A model generated the notes under the pieces. That model was given only the letters and a program-made list of their open reading frames with translations, did not search any database and had not been told where the DNA came from. DNA of 64,000 nt from CAYMCO01 sp964388955. GTDB taxonomy: Bacteria > Chloroflexota > Anaerolineae > Anaerolineales > E44-bin32. The position numbers and the translations under genes are program-made. Where the stretch lies: assembly GCA_964388955.1 (NCBI GenBank), contig CAYMCO010000015.1:1-64000 (forward strand), written 5' to 3'. Below, in pieces: positions 51,793 to 60,808 of this stretch (position 1 is the stretch's first letter; every line of letters starts with the position of its first letter).

Positions 51793-54555
51793 TCAAGTGA
51801 AGGGCAGGATACCCAGCGCCCTTGCCTTGGAGATTGCCTGCGTGCGGTTGTTCACATCGAGTTTGCCGTAGATATTCCGCGTGTGGGCCTTGACGGTGTT
51901 GACGGATAGAAAGAGGCGGGCGGCGATCTGCCGATTGGTCAAGCCCTCGGAGATGTGCTGCAACACATCGATCTCGCGCTCGGTCAACTGCTCAACGAGA
52001 TGGGACTCTTGGGCTTTATGCGTTGACGGAGCCGCAGCCTCCGGTTCAGGGACCGGGAACGCACCCAGCAGCCGTTGCGCGTATCCCCCCGCCGCCTCTC
52101 GAGCCGCGGCCTCATAGAGCAGGCGGGCCATCGGAGGTCCCTCATCCAGGAAGATACGCACGAAACCAAGCGGTTCGGCGAGGGCAAGCCCCCTCCCCAG
52201 CGAATCCAACGCCCGGTTCGTATCTCCCCAGGCTTGCAGGTCAAGCGCCTGGAGAATCAAGATTTCGATCACCCTCGATTTCCGCCCGGCCGTTTCCGCA
52301 CCCTCGAGCAACGCTGCTAGAAGCCTCAAGGATTCTTCCATCCGTCCCAGGCGCATGAGCACTCGGGAGAGCGTGATGTATTCCACCTCGTGCAAATAGG
52401 TCGGCTGCCCATCGACCTTAAGCCCACGCTCCATCACCCAGTAGGATGCCGCGTCCAGCCTACCCTGAGCAAGCCAAGTGCGGGCCTGCCAGGCGGCCAT
52501 CTGCGTTGGGATCCATGCAGGCATTTCGCTGTCCCGGGCCATTCTCTCAACCTTTCGCAACACGTTCTCGAGGCCGGCAAGATCCCCCATGGAGAACAGG
52601 ACCCGGGCCAGGCACAAGTTGCTCCATCCGATCATGGCTACATCCCGACCCCTCTCGGTCAGACCCACCCCTTTCTCAGCCCGGTCAATGGCCTTGCCCA
52701 ACTGATCCATCTCCGCGAGCACTTCCCCCCAGATTGCCAACAAGTAGCCAGCCGCGACCGTCTCCGATCTCCCAAATTCGCGCGCGGACCCTATCTGCCG
52801 CTCACATAGATCGATGATCTGCCTCAGCTCTCCCCGCTGCCTGAGCGTCTCGGCAAGCCGCAGATGGGCGAGCATGAGCAGGTAGATATCACCTGTCGCT
52901 TCACTCGCTACCACGGTATCCCATCGGGCTTTGTAAGCGGCCTGCATGTCGCCCTGGTTTGCATGGGCGTCTCCCATGGCAATCAAGGCCGCGCTGCGCC
53001 AAAAGAGGTCCGTCTCGGGCAGATTGCCCAGCGCCCTGTGCGCCGACTCGAGGGTGGCAGACACATCCCCCGCGTAGGACGCCAGAAACGCTCGGATCGT
53101 CGCCGCTCTCCCCACCAGCCTCGATCGATCCGCGACTGCGGGGCCATATTGCCCTGCGTGGGCCTCAGCGCTTTGATCGGGGTTGGTGAGGAGGATCTCG
53201 TCCAGGGAGGCTAGGCTTTCAGCCGCTGCCGCCAATTGGCCGCCGGTGAATAGATTCCAGGCTTGCAGCAGACATAGCTGCGGATTGGCGGCCACCAGAT
53301 CGGCCGGCAGCGCTGCCAACCAGCGCCGGAGCTTCATATGCTCACCGCCCTGGTACATGACGTCGAATTGCGTTTCGATCATGGCCGCTGCGCGCTCATA
53401 ATCCCTGCCGCGCAACGCATGCTCGATGGCCGGATCAATGAATCCGTTTTCCGCATACCATAGGCTGGCCAAGCGATGCAGGCCGGGTACTTGATCCGGA
53501 TGCGACTGGCCCAAACGCTGTCGCAAGAAATCCGCGAAGAGCGGATGATACCGGTACCATCGTCTTTGGGCATCCAGGGGAAGGAGAAACAGGTTGCGCC
53601 TCTCCAGGATCTGCAGTGTCGAAGTTCCAACGGCTTCGCCCACGAGCGCGTCGCACAAGGGCCCTGTCAGGCGGTCGAGAATGGCGGTCTTTATCAGGAA
53701 TCGCTGGATCGACTCTGATTGCTTTTCCAGGACCTCCTCAACGAGATAGTCGAGTACGAAGCGATGGCTCCCAGAGAAGGCTTCGATGAAATCGCCTCTA
53801 TCTTCCAGCCCCTGCATCGAAAGGGCGGCCAACTGTAGGCCAGCGATCCAGCCTTCGGTGCGCGCTTCCAGGGCCTCGATGTTCTTCTCCGAGAGTCCGA
53901 GCCCCATCACCTGGTTGAGAAACTCCGCCGACTCTGCGAGCGTGAAGCGCAGATCCGATGCTCGCAACTCAGCGAGCTGATCCTGGGCCCGCAGGCGGGC
54001 CAAGGGAAGATTCGGATCCACTCGGGTGACGAGCGCCAAATGCACGCTTGGAGGCATGTGCTCAAGTGTGAAGAGCAAGGCATCATCAACCGCGGAAGAT
54101 TCGACGACATGGTAGTCATCGAGCACCAGCACCATCCTGCCGGGTGTGGCAGCGAAGGCGTTGACCAGCGCGGTCAGCACGTCCTCGTACGGGGGCGCCT
54201 GAGGAGAACGGAGCATGCCAAGGATCCGTTCCTCCGTCTTCCCTTCAAGGGCCCCGAGCCGGCTGAGGGCGACGATCATGTAGGTCAGGAACCGCGTCGG
54301 ATCGTTGTCCCCTTCGTCCAGCGAGACCCAGGCGACTTGGCCCCTGTTGGGGCTTTCACTGGCCCCAGCCGCGCCCACGTCCGCCACCCATTTGCTGATC
54401 AGTGTCGTCTTTCCAAAACCCGCCGGAGCCGAAATCAGGCTCATCCTGCGGCTCAGGCCCCTGTTCAACTGTTCTATTAGCCGCGGCCGCGAGACGAGAT
54501 TCGCCCGCGCAGGGGGAATAAATAGCTTCGCACTGAGTATCTCTCGGGGAGACAT
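51793..54555 (-). CDS. MalT/LAL-type LuxR transcriptional regulator (third of three)
   Basis: A 920-residue regulator, the closest paralog of the second one. Walker A is SAPAGFGKTT (from residue 42), Walker B MVLVLDDYHVVE; a TPR-like region follows and the LuxR HTH is at the C terminus (EGLTNRQIAARLFLSVNTV). It would act as an ATP- and ligand-gated activator. Promoter copy F and a very small membrane-protein gene follow it on the same strand. The ATG at 54555 follows a GGGATGGGG stretch rather than a canonical ribosome site. Confidence 0.93.
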   Translation of the reverse strand: MSPREILSAKLFIPPARANLVSRPRLIEQLNRGLSRRMSLISAPAGFGKTTLISKWVADVGAAGASESPNRGQVAWVSLDEGDNDPTRFLTYMIVALSRLGALEGKTEERILGMLRSPQAPPYEDVLTALVNAFAATPGRMVLVLDDYHVVESSAVDDALLFTLEHMPPSVHLALVTRVDPNLPLARLRAQDQLAELRASDLRFTLAESAEFLNQVMGLGLSEKNIEALEARTEGWIAGLQLAALSMQGLEDRGDFIEAFSGSHRFVLDYLVEEVLEKQSESIQRFLIKTAILDRLTGPLCDALVGEAVGTSTLQILERRNLFLLPLDAQRRWYRYHPLFADFLRQRLGQSHPDQVPGLHRLASLWYAENGFIDPAIEHALRGRDYERAAAMIETQFDVMYQGGEHMKLRRWLAALPADLVAANPQLCLLQAWNLFTGGQLAAAAESLASLDEILLTNPDQSAEAHAGQYGPAVADRSRLVGRAATIRAFLASYAGDVSATLESAHRALGNLPETDLFWRSAALIAMGDAHANQGDMQAAYKARWDTVVASEATGDIYLLMLAHLRLAETLRQRGELRQIIDLCERQIGSAREFGRSETVAAGYLLAIWGEVLAEMDQLGKAIDRAEKGVGLTERGRDVAMIGWSNLCLARVLFSMGDLAGLENVLRKVERMARDSEMPAWIPTQMAAWQARTWLAQGRLDAASYWVMERGLKVDGQPTYLHEVEYITLSRVLMRLGRMEESLRLLAALLEGAETAGRKSRVIEILILQALDLQAWGDTNRALDSLGRGLALAEPLGFVRIFLDEGPPMARLLYEAAAREAAGGYAQRLLGAFPVPEPEAAAPSTHKAQESHLVEQLTEREIDVLQHISEGLTNRQIAARLFLSVNTVKAHTRNIYGKLDVNNRTQAISKARALGILPFT

Positions 54556-54583
54556 GCACGCACCCCATCCCTACGTCTCTGGC

Positions 54584-54612
54584 AGTATATATCCTGAAGA
54601 AAGGTGGCTCAA
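54584..54612 (-). promoter_or_regulatory. Promoter of the third MalT-like gene
   Basis: -35 TTGAGC (54607-54612), 17-base spacer, -10 TATACT (54584-54589) on the minus strand. The GATATATACTG core matches the promoter of the second MalT-like gene. The leader is about 20 bases. Confidence 0.65.
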
Positions 54613-54770
54613 GTTCAAGAGCGGGTAGGGAATTGTCCGCCTACCAGGCAAGACCGCGTGCTGCTTCCCAATAGCCGCCAACCCGGCCGTTCACGCAGCC
54701 TCGCTCCGCCCATCCCCATCATCCCAGCCCAAGACGAAGGCCTGCGCCGCTCCGAACACGCGTTTGGCGC

Positions 54771-54799
54771 TTGACATTTATGCATTTCGCATATATGCT
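54771..54799 (+). promoter_or_regulatory. Promoter of the Nudix/SPFH/NAD-kinase-like operon
   Basis: -35 TTGACA (54771-54776), 17-base spacer, -10 TATGCT (54794-54799), about 23 bases before the predicted ATG. The spacer holds TATGC ATTTC GCATA, an inverted repeat (54779-54793), and CATATA TGC TATATG (54790-54804) overlaps the -10. Either dyad could be an operator for the Nudix-type regulator encoded first. Confidence 0.75.
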
Positions 54800-54828
54800 A
54801 TATGAAGATAAGTATCCGGGAGGACCCC

Positions 54829-55581
54829 ATGCAGAAGCCAGAGGCGGAAGGCGACGTGGCGGAGGTTATCTCCGAAGTTCGTCTCACGGACGACTTCCCC
54901 CGCCCCGCTGTGTCTGTCGATGTGGCGGCACTGAGCGCCCATGAGGGGCATCTTTGGGCGCTCGTGATCAAGCGGCGAAAGGCTCCGTATCGAGAATCCT
55001 GGGCGCTGCCTGGAGGTTTCATCGGGATGCAAGAGTCGCTTGACCAAGCCGCCCAGCGCCTGCTGTCCGACGAGGCTGGCTTGAAGGATGTCTACCTGGA
55101 ACAGCTCTATACCTTCGGAGAACCGGATCGAGATCCGCGGGCGCGGGTCATCACCGTTGCCTACTATGCGCTCGTCGCCTGGCGCCGCCTGCAGCATCTG
55201 CAATCCAAAGAGCAGCCCACGTTGATGAGGCTGGATGTGGAATGGTCGGGGGAGACGGGCGGCCCGGTCGATTTGCTCGATGAAGGAGGCAAACGCCAGG
55301 CGATCGCCTTCGACCACACTGATATCCTGGGCATGGCTGTGAAACGCATTCGGGGCAAGCTGGACTACGTCCCCATCGGGTTCCAATTGCTGCCGGAGCG
55401 CTTCACCCTGCGCCAGCTTCAACAGGTCCACGAAACGATTCTGGGCAACCCGCTGAACAAGGATTCCTTTCGGCGGCGCATGCTGTCGTCCGGGCTACTC
55501 GAGGCCACCGGGGAGCGCGAGCAGGATGTTGATCACCGTCCCGCCGAGCTCTACCGCTTCACGAGACGCTCGGCGATATAG
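54829..55581 (+). CDS. NrtR-like Nudix-domain transcriptional regulator
   Basis: A 250-residue protein with an N-terminal Nudix domain and a C-terminal winged-helix-like region (FTLRQLQQVHETILGNPLNK and FRRRMLSSGLLEAT), the plan of NrtR regulators of NAD metabolism. The Nudix box has the Gly-x5-Glu start but the REUxEE core reads RLLSDE, so hydrolase activity is doubtful and ligand sensing (ADP-ribose or a relative) more likely. The ATG at 54829 has GGGAGGA just upstream; 54802 is within the promoter region. Palindromes overlap its promoter, suggesting autoregulation. Confidence 0.82.
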   Translation: MQKPEAEGDVAEVISEVRLTDDFPRPAVSVDVAALSAHEGHLWALVIKRRKAPYRESWALPGGFIGMQESLDQAAQRLLSDEAGLKDVYLEQLYTFGEPDRDPRARVITVAYYALVAWRRLQHLQSKEQPTLMRLDVEWSGETGGPVDLLDEGGKRQAIAFDHTDILGMAVKRIRGKLDYVPIGFQLLPERFTLRQLQQVHETILGNPLNKDSFRRRMLSSGLLEATGEREQDVDHRPAELYRFTRRSAI

Positions 55582-55600
55582 CGGGGAAAGGAGACATTCC

Positions 55601-56623
55601 ATGGCTGAAATCCGGAATTACGGGATCCTGCATCATCTGCGATCCGAACCATCGGCGCATATGCTGCGCTTCCGGGGCGGCCGGCTCGTCGCCAGCGGCG
55701 CCGGCATGGCCTTCTGGTTCCAGTCCCTCTCGACGGCGCTGGCCGAAGTGCCGCTGGACGATCGTGAGCTTCCCTTCTTGATCGGCGCCCGCACGCTCGA
55801 CTTCCAAGAGGCATCGATCCAAGGCGCGTTGACCTTTCGCGTGGCCGATCCGGAACGGCTGGCGAGCCGCATTGACTTCAGCATCGACCTACGCGAGGGC
55901 CGCTACCTTCAGAGGCCCCTTGAGCAGCTCGCAGACCTCATCATCCAGTTCGCCCAGGGTTTTGCCATCGAATACCTCAATCAAACCCCGCTTCGGCAGG
56001 TGCTTTCCCAAGGTCTGCCCGAAGTGCGTGCGCGCATCACACGGGGTCTCGGGAATAGCCCGGAACTGGCAGCCCTGGGGATCGAGTTGGTGGCGGTGCG
56101 GCTGGAAGGGATCTCCCCATCCGCCGAGGTGGAAAAGGCGCTCCAAGCCCCGGCACGAGAGTCGATCCAGCAGCGGGCGGATCAAGCAGCCTTCGAGCGC
56201 CGGGCGAAGGCCGTGGAGAAGGAACGCGCCATCGCCGAGAACGAGCTGCAGAACAAAATCGAATTGGCTCGCCGCGAGGAGACTTTGATCGCTCAACAGG
56301 GTCTAAATGAGCGCAGACGGGTGACTGACGAAGCGGAGACACGCCGGTTGGAAGCCGAGGCAGAGGCGACCCGGCTCAAAGTGCGTCGCCAGGCCGAGGC
56401 GGAGGGGATCGATCTGCTGCAAGGTGCTCACAACCGGGCGGAGGCGGACCGCATGGGGATCTATCGGGAGCTACCATCTGACGTATTGCTTGGGCTCGCT
56501 GCCCGGGAGTTGGCTGGGAAGCTGGAGCACATCGACTACCTGAATGTGGCTCCCGAGACGCTCAGCCCACTCCTGGCCGGTTTGATGGCTGCCGGCAAGC
56601 GGAAGCTGGAAAATGCGGAATGA
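55601..56623 (+). CDS. SPFH (band 7)-domain protein
   Basis: A 340-residue protein. The N-terminal half is an SPFH domain from about residue 15 to 200, including RGGRLVASGAGMAFWFQSLS and GIELVAVRLEGISPSAEVEK. A charged coiled coil follows at about 195-290 (EKERAIAENELQNKIELARR), and a hydrophobic C-terminal stretch ends it. No N-terminal membrane helix is visible, unlike stomatins, so it may oligomerise at the membrane surface or in the cytoplasm. AAAGGAG lies seven bases before the ATG. The next gene overlaps its end by 11 bases. Confidence 0.88.
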   Translation: MAEIRNYGILHHLRSEPSAHMLRFRGGRLVASGAGMAFWFQSLSTALAEVPLDDRELPFLIGARTLDFQEASIQGALTFRVADPERLASRIDFSIDLREGRYLQRPLEQLADLIIQFAQGFAIEYLNQTPLRQVLSQGLPEVRARITRGLGNSPELAALGIELVAVRLEGISPSAEVEKALQAPARESIQQRADQAAFERRAKAVEKERAIAENELQNKIELARREETLIAQQGLNERRRVTDEAETRRLEAEAEATRLKVRRQAEAEGIDLLQGAHNRAEADRMGIYRELPSDVLLGLAARELAGKLEHIDYLNVAPETLSPLLAGLMAAGKRKLENAE

Positions 56624-57530
56624 CGCGGTGGGGACGAGCGTCCCTCGGGTGATCGTCATCACCCGGGCAACGGCGTATGAACGCCTGCTCCAACAACACG
56701 GAACGTCCGGGCAAGCGCGCTTCTTTCTCGAACGCCGAGGGGTTGCCTTGGAGACTCTATTGGAAATCCATGCCCGGCAGGAACGCGCCCTCAAGCTCGT
56801 TCAGGGATCCATCCCTCGCGATTGGCGTCGAGGCAGAATCGATCGAGAAGGACTGGATCGGTTCTTGTTTGAGGACCGCGATGTGGTGGTGGCGGTGGGG
56901 CAAGATGGCCTGGTGGCGAACGTGGCCAAATATCTACGGGGGCAACCCGTCATCGGCATCAATCCCAGCCCTGACCGCTACCCAGGGGTGCTCGTCCCTC
57001 ACCTTCCCGAAGCAGCCGCTGAGTTGCTGTTGGCGGCCGGGCGCGGGCACGCCGAGATTCAGCGCAGGACAATGGTGGAAGCTCGTCTGGATGACGGCCA
57101 GCAACTGTTGGCGCTGAATGAGATCTACGTCGGGCACGCCAGCCATCAGTCCGCCCGCTATCGCCTGAGGTGGGATGGCCGCGAAGAGCGCCAGTCGTCT
57201 TCCGGCCTGATTGTGGCGACCGGCACAGGGGCCACTGGCTGGGCCCGCTCTATCCACCAGGAGAGGGGATCTTCCCTCGAGCTGCCCGATCCAACTGATC
57301 CGAGATTGGCTTTCTTCGTTCGTGAAGCCTGGCCCTCCCCCGACTCAGGCACCGCGCTGACCGAGGGCCTTTTGGAAGGACGGGAAGGCCTGCGGATCCT
57401 CAGCGAGATGGAGAATGGCGGGGTAGCCTTTGGTGACGGGATCGAAGCGGATCACATGGACCTCTTGTGGGGCCAGCAACTGGTCGTCGGCCTGGCGCGT
57501 GCGCGCCTAAACCTGGTGCTCGGCACCTAG
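56613..57530 (+). CDS. NAD-kinase-like protein with altered GGDG motif
   Basis: A 305-residue protein resembling ATP-NAD kinases. Motif positions recognisable are VAVGQDGLVANVAKYL (residues 93-108; Gly-Gln-Asp-Gly-Leu in place of GGDGT), ALNEIYVG (Asn169, Glu170) and SSGLIVATGTGATGW. The Asp98 and NE pair are kept but the first Gly and Thr of the classic loop are changed, so substrate or activity may differ. It overlaps the SPFH gene and is co-transcribed with a NrtR-like regulator, supporting a role in NAD(P) or related nucleotide metabolism. Confidence 0.8.
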   Translation: MRNDAVGTSVPRVIVITRATAYERLLQQHGTSGQARFFLERRGVALETLLEIHARQERALKLVQGSIPRDWRRGRIDREGLDRFLFEDRDVVVAVGQDGLVANVAKYLRGQPVIGINPSPDRYPGVLVPHLPEAAAELLLAAGRGHAEIQRRTMVEARLDDGQQLLALNEIYVGHASHQSARYRLRWDGREERQSSSGLIVATGTGATGWARSIHQERGSSLELPDPTDPRLAFFVREAWPSPDSGTALTEGLLEGREGLRILSEMENGGVAFGDGIEADHMDLLWGQQLVVGLARARLNLVLGT

Positions 57531-57550
57531 GGAATTCACGCCGCACTCCG

Positions 57551-58927
57551 CTACCTTCCGGATTCAGCCGCCTGGGAACTTGGCAGGCGGATCAGGAATG
57601 TAGTTCCCTCCCCGAGTTCGCTTTCGGCCCAGATCTGGCCCCCATGCAGTTCGACGATCGACCTGGCGATGGCCAGGCCCAATCCCGCCCCACCGGTCTC
57701 TCGACCCCGGGATTTGTCCGTTCGGTAGAAGCGTTCGAACACGCGGGGCAGGTCCTCCGGCGCGATCCCGGGGCCGGTATCCTGCACGGCCAGCTCCACC
57801 TCGTCATCATAGCGTCTTGCGCCCAAGGTGATCCGGCCGCCATGCGGCGTGTGCCGCAGGGCGTTGCTCAGCAGGTTGCCCAGCACCTGCGCCATGCGGT
57901 CCGGATCAATGGACAGGTCTGGCAGATCCTGCTCCACCTCCGTCGCCAATGAGATCCCTCTCTTATCCGCAAGTGGCCGGTGGGCGGCGATTGCCCGAGC
58001 AAGCAGGGTTCTTGGCTCCACCCGCCGGCGCACCAAGCTCAATTCCCCGGTCTCCACCCGAGAGAGGGTCGCCAGATCTTCGATCAAGCGGCTCAGTCGC
58101 CCGGCCTCCTCGCGGATGATTTCGAAGGTCTCGGATGAGGGGGGCAGGACGCCATCATCGATGGCATCGACGTGCCCCAGGATAAGGCTGGTGGGAGTGC
58201 GCAGCTCGTGGGCGATATCCGCCGTCATCTGGCGCCGCATATCGCGCGCCTTCTTTAGCTCGGCGCTCATCCGATTGAATGAGGCCGCCAGCTCTCCCAA
58301 CTCGTCGCGCGAACGCACTGTGACCTGTTGGTCGAGATCGCCCTCCGCCACCGCGCGGGTCGCCTTGGTCAGTTCGCTGATCGGACGGGTGAGTGTTCGA
58401 GCCAGCAGGACCCCCAGGATGAGCGACACGGCCGCCGCCCCCACTGCGCCGGTCGCCAGAGTCCTGTTCATGCGGTTCAAGAACAGGGCCTCGGCTGGGC
58501 TGCGCCGGAACTGCTCCCGGGGCGCGATCAGCCATCCAACCGTCTTTCCGCCGACCTGGAGGGGTGTGGCGGCGGTCAGAACCACCTCGCTCACATGCTG
58601 CCCGGGCCGAAATCCTGGGCCACCCAAGAGGACGACGCCTTCTTCATCGATGAGAGTCGGCCCGGCGACCCACCGTGCTCCTGGCCGTTCTCTGGCAAAA
58701 GGGATCTCTCCCGGGAAGAGAAAGCGAGGGCCGATGCCCTGCCATCCATCATGAAGGGAGTAGTACTCCTGCAATTGGTCAATGAATGAAGCCTGATATT
58801 GGTCAAAGATGAATCGACCGAACTCGCTCTCTGTGGTTCGGCTGGCAAAGAGGGCGATGAATCCCACCCCGATCAATCCCACAATCAGAAAGGCAACCAG
58901 AAGCTTAATGCTCAGGCTCAGGCGCAT
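57551..58927 (-). CDS. Two-component sensor histidine kinase
   Basis: A 458-residue membrane kinase: a helix at 8-28, an extracytoplasmic sensor region of about 125 residues, a second helix at about 158-178, HAMP at 178-232, and HisKA with DIAHELRTP (His240). The HATPase domain has NALRHTPHGG, DTGPGIAPEDL and GAGLGLAIARS. It begins six bases after the response regulator gene and is the last gene of the MacAB-like efflux operon, so it probably senses a stress relieved by that pump. Confidence 0.93.
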   Translation of the reverse strand: MRLSLSIKLLVAFLIVGLIGVGFIALFASRTTESEFGRFIFDQYQASFIDQLQEYYSLHDGWQGIGPRFLFPGEIPFARERPGARWVAGPTLIDEEGVVLLGGPGFRPGQHVSEVVLTAATPLQVGGKTVGWLIAPREQFRRSPAEALFLNRMNRTLATGAVGAAAVSLILGVLLARTLTRPISELTKATRAVAEGDLDQQVTVRSRDELGELAASFNRMSAELKKARDMRRQMTADIAHELRTPTSLILGHVDAIDDGVLPPSSETFEIIREEAGRLSRLIEDLATLSRVETGELSLVRRRVEPRTLLARAIAAHRPLADKRGISLATEVEQDLPDLSIDPDRMAQVLGNLLSNALRHTPHGGRITLGARRYDDEVELAVQDTGPGIAPEDLPRVFERFYRTDKSRGRETGGAGLGLAIARSIVELHGGQIWAESELGEGTTFLIRLPSSQAAESGR

Positions 58928-58933
58928 GCCGAT

Positions 58934-59617
58934 CTAATCCTTTGCCAGCCGATATCCGACGCCGTATACCGTTTGAATGTAGCGCGGCGAACCGGGATCC
59001 GGCTCAATCTTAGCGCGCAGGTTCTTGACGTGCACGTCAATCGTGCGTTCGTATCCCTCGTGGGAGGTCCCCTGCACTCGATCCAGCAGTTCCAGCCGGG
59101 AGAAGGCGCGCCCCGGAGCGGACATCAATGTGGCCAGCAAGTCGAACTCCGAGGGGGTGAGATCCACGGACTCGCCGCTCACCGTCACCACATGCGCCTC
59201 ACGGTCGAGGGTGATTTCCCCACTGCGCAGCACCTCGGCCCTGGGCGCGGTTTCCCCGACCCGCCGAAGAAGCGCTCGAATGCGGGCAAGAAGCTCGCGC
59301 GGCCGGAAGGGCTTCGTCACATAATCATCTGCGCCGAGCTCCAGCCCGATGACCTTGTCCTCCTCCTCGACTCTGGCCGTAAGCATGATGATGGGGGTAG
59401 CCCGTTCTCTGCGATGCAGCCGCATGAATTCATAGCCGTCCATTTCGGGCATCATGACGTCCAGGACAATCAGATCCGGCTTCTCGTGCCGCGCCTGGAA
59501 AATGGCCTCGCGGCCATTATAGGCTTTCACGACTCGAAAGCCGGCTTGCTTGAGATAAGCCTCGAGCACAGATACCAGCCGCTCTTCGTCATCCACCACC
59601 ATGATCGTCTTCGCCAT
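58934..59617 (-). CDS. OmpR/PhoB-family response regulator
   Basis: A 227-residue regulator. The receiver domain has the acidic pair VVDDEERL, the phosphorylation site in LIVLDVMMPEMD (Asp53) and the KPF motif in YVTKPFRPRELL. The C-terminal winged helix includes DLTPSEFDLLATLMS and YIQTVYGVGYRLA. The ATG at 59617 is chosen because the receiver domain begins there. It lies 194 bases after the lipoprotein gene, so a separate promoter in that gap is possible. Confidence 0.94.
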   Translation of the reverse strand: MAKTIMVVDDEERLVSVLEAYLKQAGFRVVKAYNGREAIFQARHEKPDLIVLDVMMPEMDGYEFMRLHRRERATPIIMLTARVEEEDKVIGLELGADDYVTKPFRPRELLARIRALLRRVGETAPRAEVLRSGEITLDREAHVVTVSGESVDLTPSEFDLLATLMSAPGRAFSRLELLDRVQGTSHEGYERTIDVHVKNLRAKIEPDPGSPRYIQTVYGVGYRLAKD

Positions 59618-59811
59618 CTCGTACCTCGTCAATCTTCTTCCGATCGGTCGACCAACCGGCCGCAGCATGCTGCGCTCCTGCGGCTGCCGGCGAAGAATCA
59701 ATCACTTGACCGTAGACGATCCACCCAGTTCATTCCCCCTTCAACAGGCGTCGCTCTCGCCGGGAAATCCCACGCGCCGATCCCGGCGGGCTGGGCGGTC
59801 GCATGCGCGCC

Positions 59812-60792
59812 TCACTCATCCCCCTCACCCAACCACTGCGATACCAAAGCCTCAATGTCCATATCCCCCGCGTTCGGCAGCTCCCTCAGCGCCTCGGTGA
59901 GCGAGCTGCGCACCTCATCCACGTCGCCGCCGGCCCCCTCGATAATCGACGCCAGCGTCTCACCGTCGTTGATCTTCGCCTGGATTTCCTCCCCGCTGAG
60001 ACCCGTCGCATCTTCCACGACGCCATATACCACGCTGAAGGGCCCCCTTTCCTGCCCCTGGGAGATCTTCCCCGTCTTGATCTCTAACGCACGGACAACC
60101 GCCCCTATGAGCGCTACTTCCTGAAAGCTGCCGTCATCCCCTCCGGCGAACTGCGCCCGGCGCGTGGCCAAGGCTTCTGGGTCCATGCCCTCCGTGAAAC
60201 CGCTGTTGGGCCCGCCTTCTGGAACGCCGCCGAAAAACCCACCCCCCTGATCTCCACCGGGGCCGCCTCCCTGGAAACCGCCCGGCGGCACGGAGAACAC
60301 GAACGCCCCTTCAGGGGGAACAAGGCCGCCGAAATCCCCTCGGTCATCCCCGCTGCCCGCGGTGAACACACCCCGTCCAACGCTCAGCTCTCCCTTCTCG
60401 ATCATGCTCGCCAGACCATCATTCGTCAGCTTCATCTCCGCTATGGCCCCAATCTGGTCGGAACTCATGCCCTCCTGTATCTGATTATAGATGGCATCGA
60501 TCTCCTGCGGCGCGGCGGTGTCGCTCGTCACCAAGCTGCGCGCGGCCTGCCACAGAGGCAATAGTTCCGCTGCCTGAGTTTCATCGACGGCCAGTTCCCC
60601 GCCTTCCAGCAGCAGGGTGCCTGCAGCGAGCTGCGTCCCGACGGAAAGGGCGTCACCGTAGTTGTCCTGAAGGCGCGGGCTCTCGCCGGATGGCCCCGCC
60701 GGGCTGCCCGCCACCCCATTTGGGGAACCGCACGCCGCCAACATCGCCGCCAGTGTCAAGCCGATCAAGAGAGAGAACCCTCTCGTTCTCAT
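59812..60792 (-). CDS. Glycine-rich lipoprotein of the efflux operon
   Basis: A 326-residue lipoprotein: lipobox LAAMLAAC (Cys21), a helical domain with LLPLWQAARSLVTSDT and EMKLTNDGLASMIEKGELSV, a central Gly/Phe/Pro-rich segment (about 165-205), and a C-terminal helical part ending with EALVSQWLGEGDE. I know no named family. Similar two-part lipoproteins occur beside MacAB-like pumps in related bacteria, as far as I recall. A GGAGAAGG site precedes the ATG. It starts 16 bases after the permease gene. Confidence 0.82.
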   Translation of the reverse strand: MRTRGFSLLIGLTLAAMLAACGSPNGVAGSPAGPSGESPRLQDNYGDALSVGTQLAAGTLLLEGGELAVDETQAAELLPLWQAARSLVTSDTAAPQEIDAIYNQIQEGMSSDQIGAIAEMKLTNDGLASMIEKGELSVGRGVFTAGSGDDRGDFGGLVPPEGAFVFSVPPGGFQGGGPGGDQGGGFFGGVPEGGPNSGFTEGMDPEALATRRAQFAGGDDGSFQEVALIGAVVRALEIKTGKISQGQERGPFSVVYGVVEDATGLSGEEIQAKINDGETLASIIEGAGGDVDEVRSSLTEALRELPNAGDMDIEALVSQWLGEGDE

Positions 60793-60808
60793 AACCTTCT
60801 CCTTTCTT

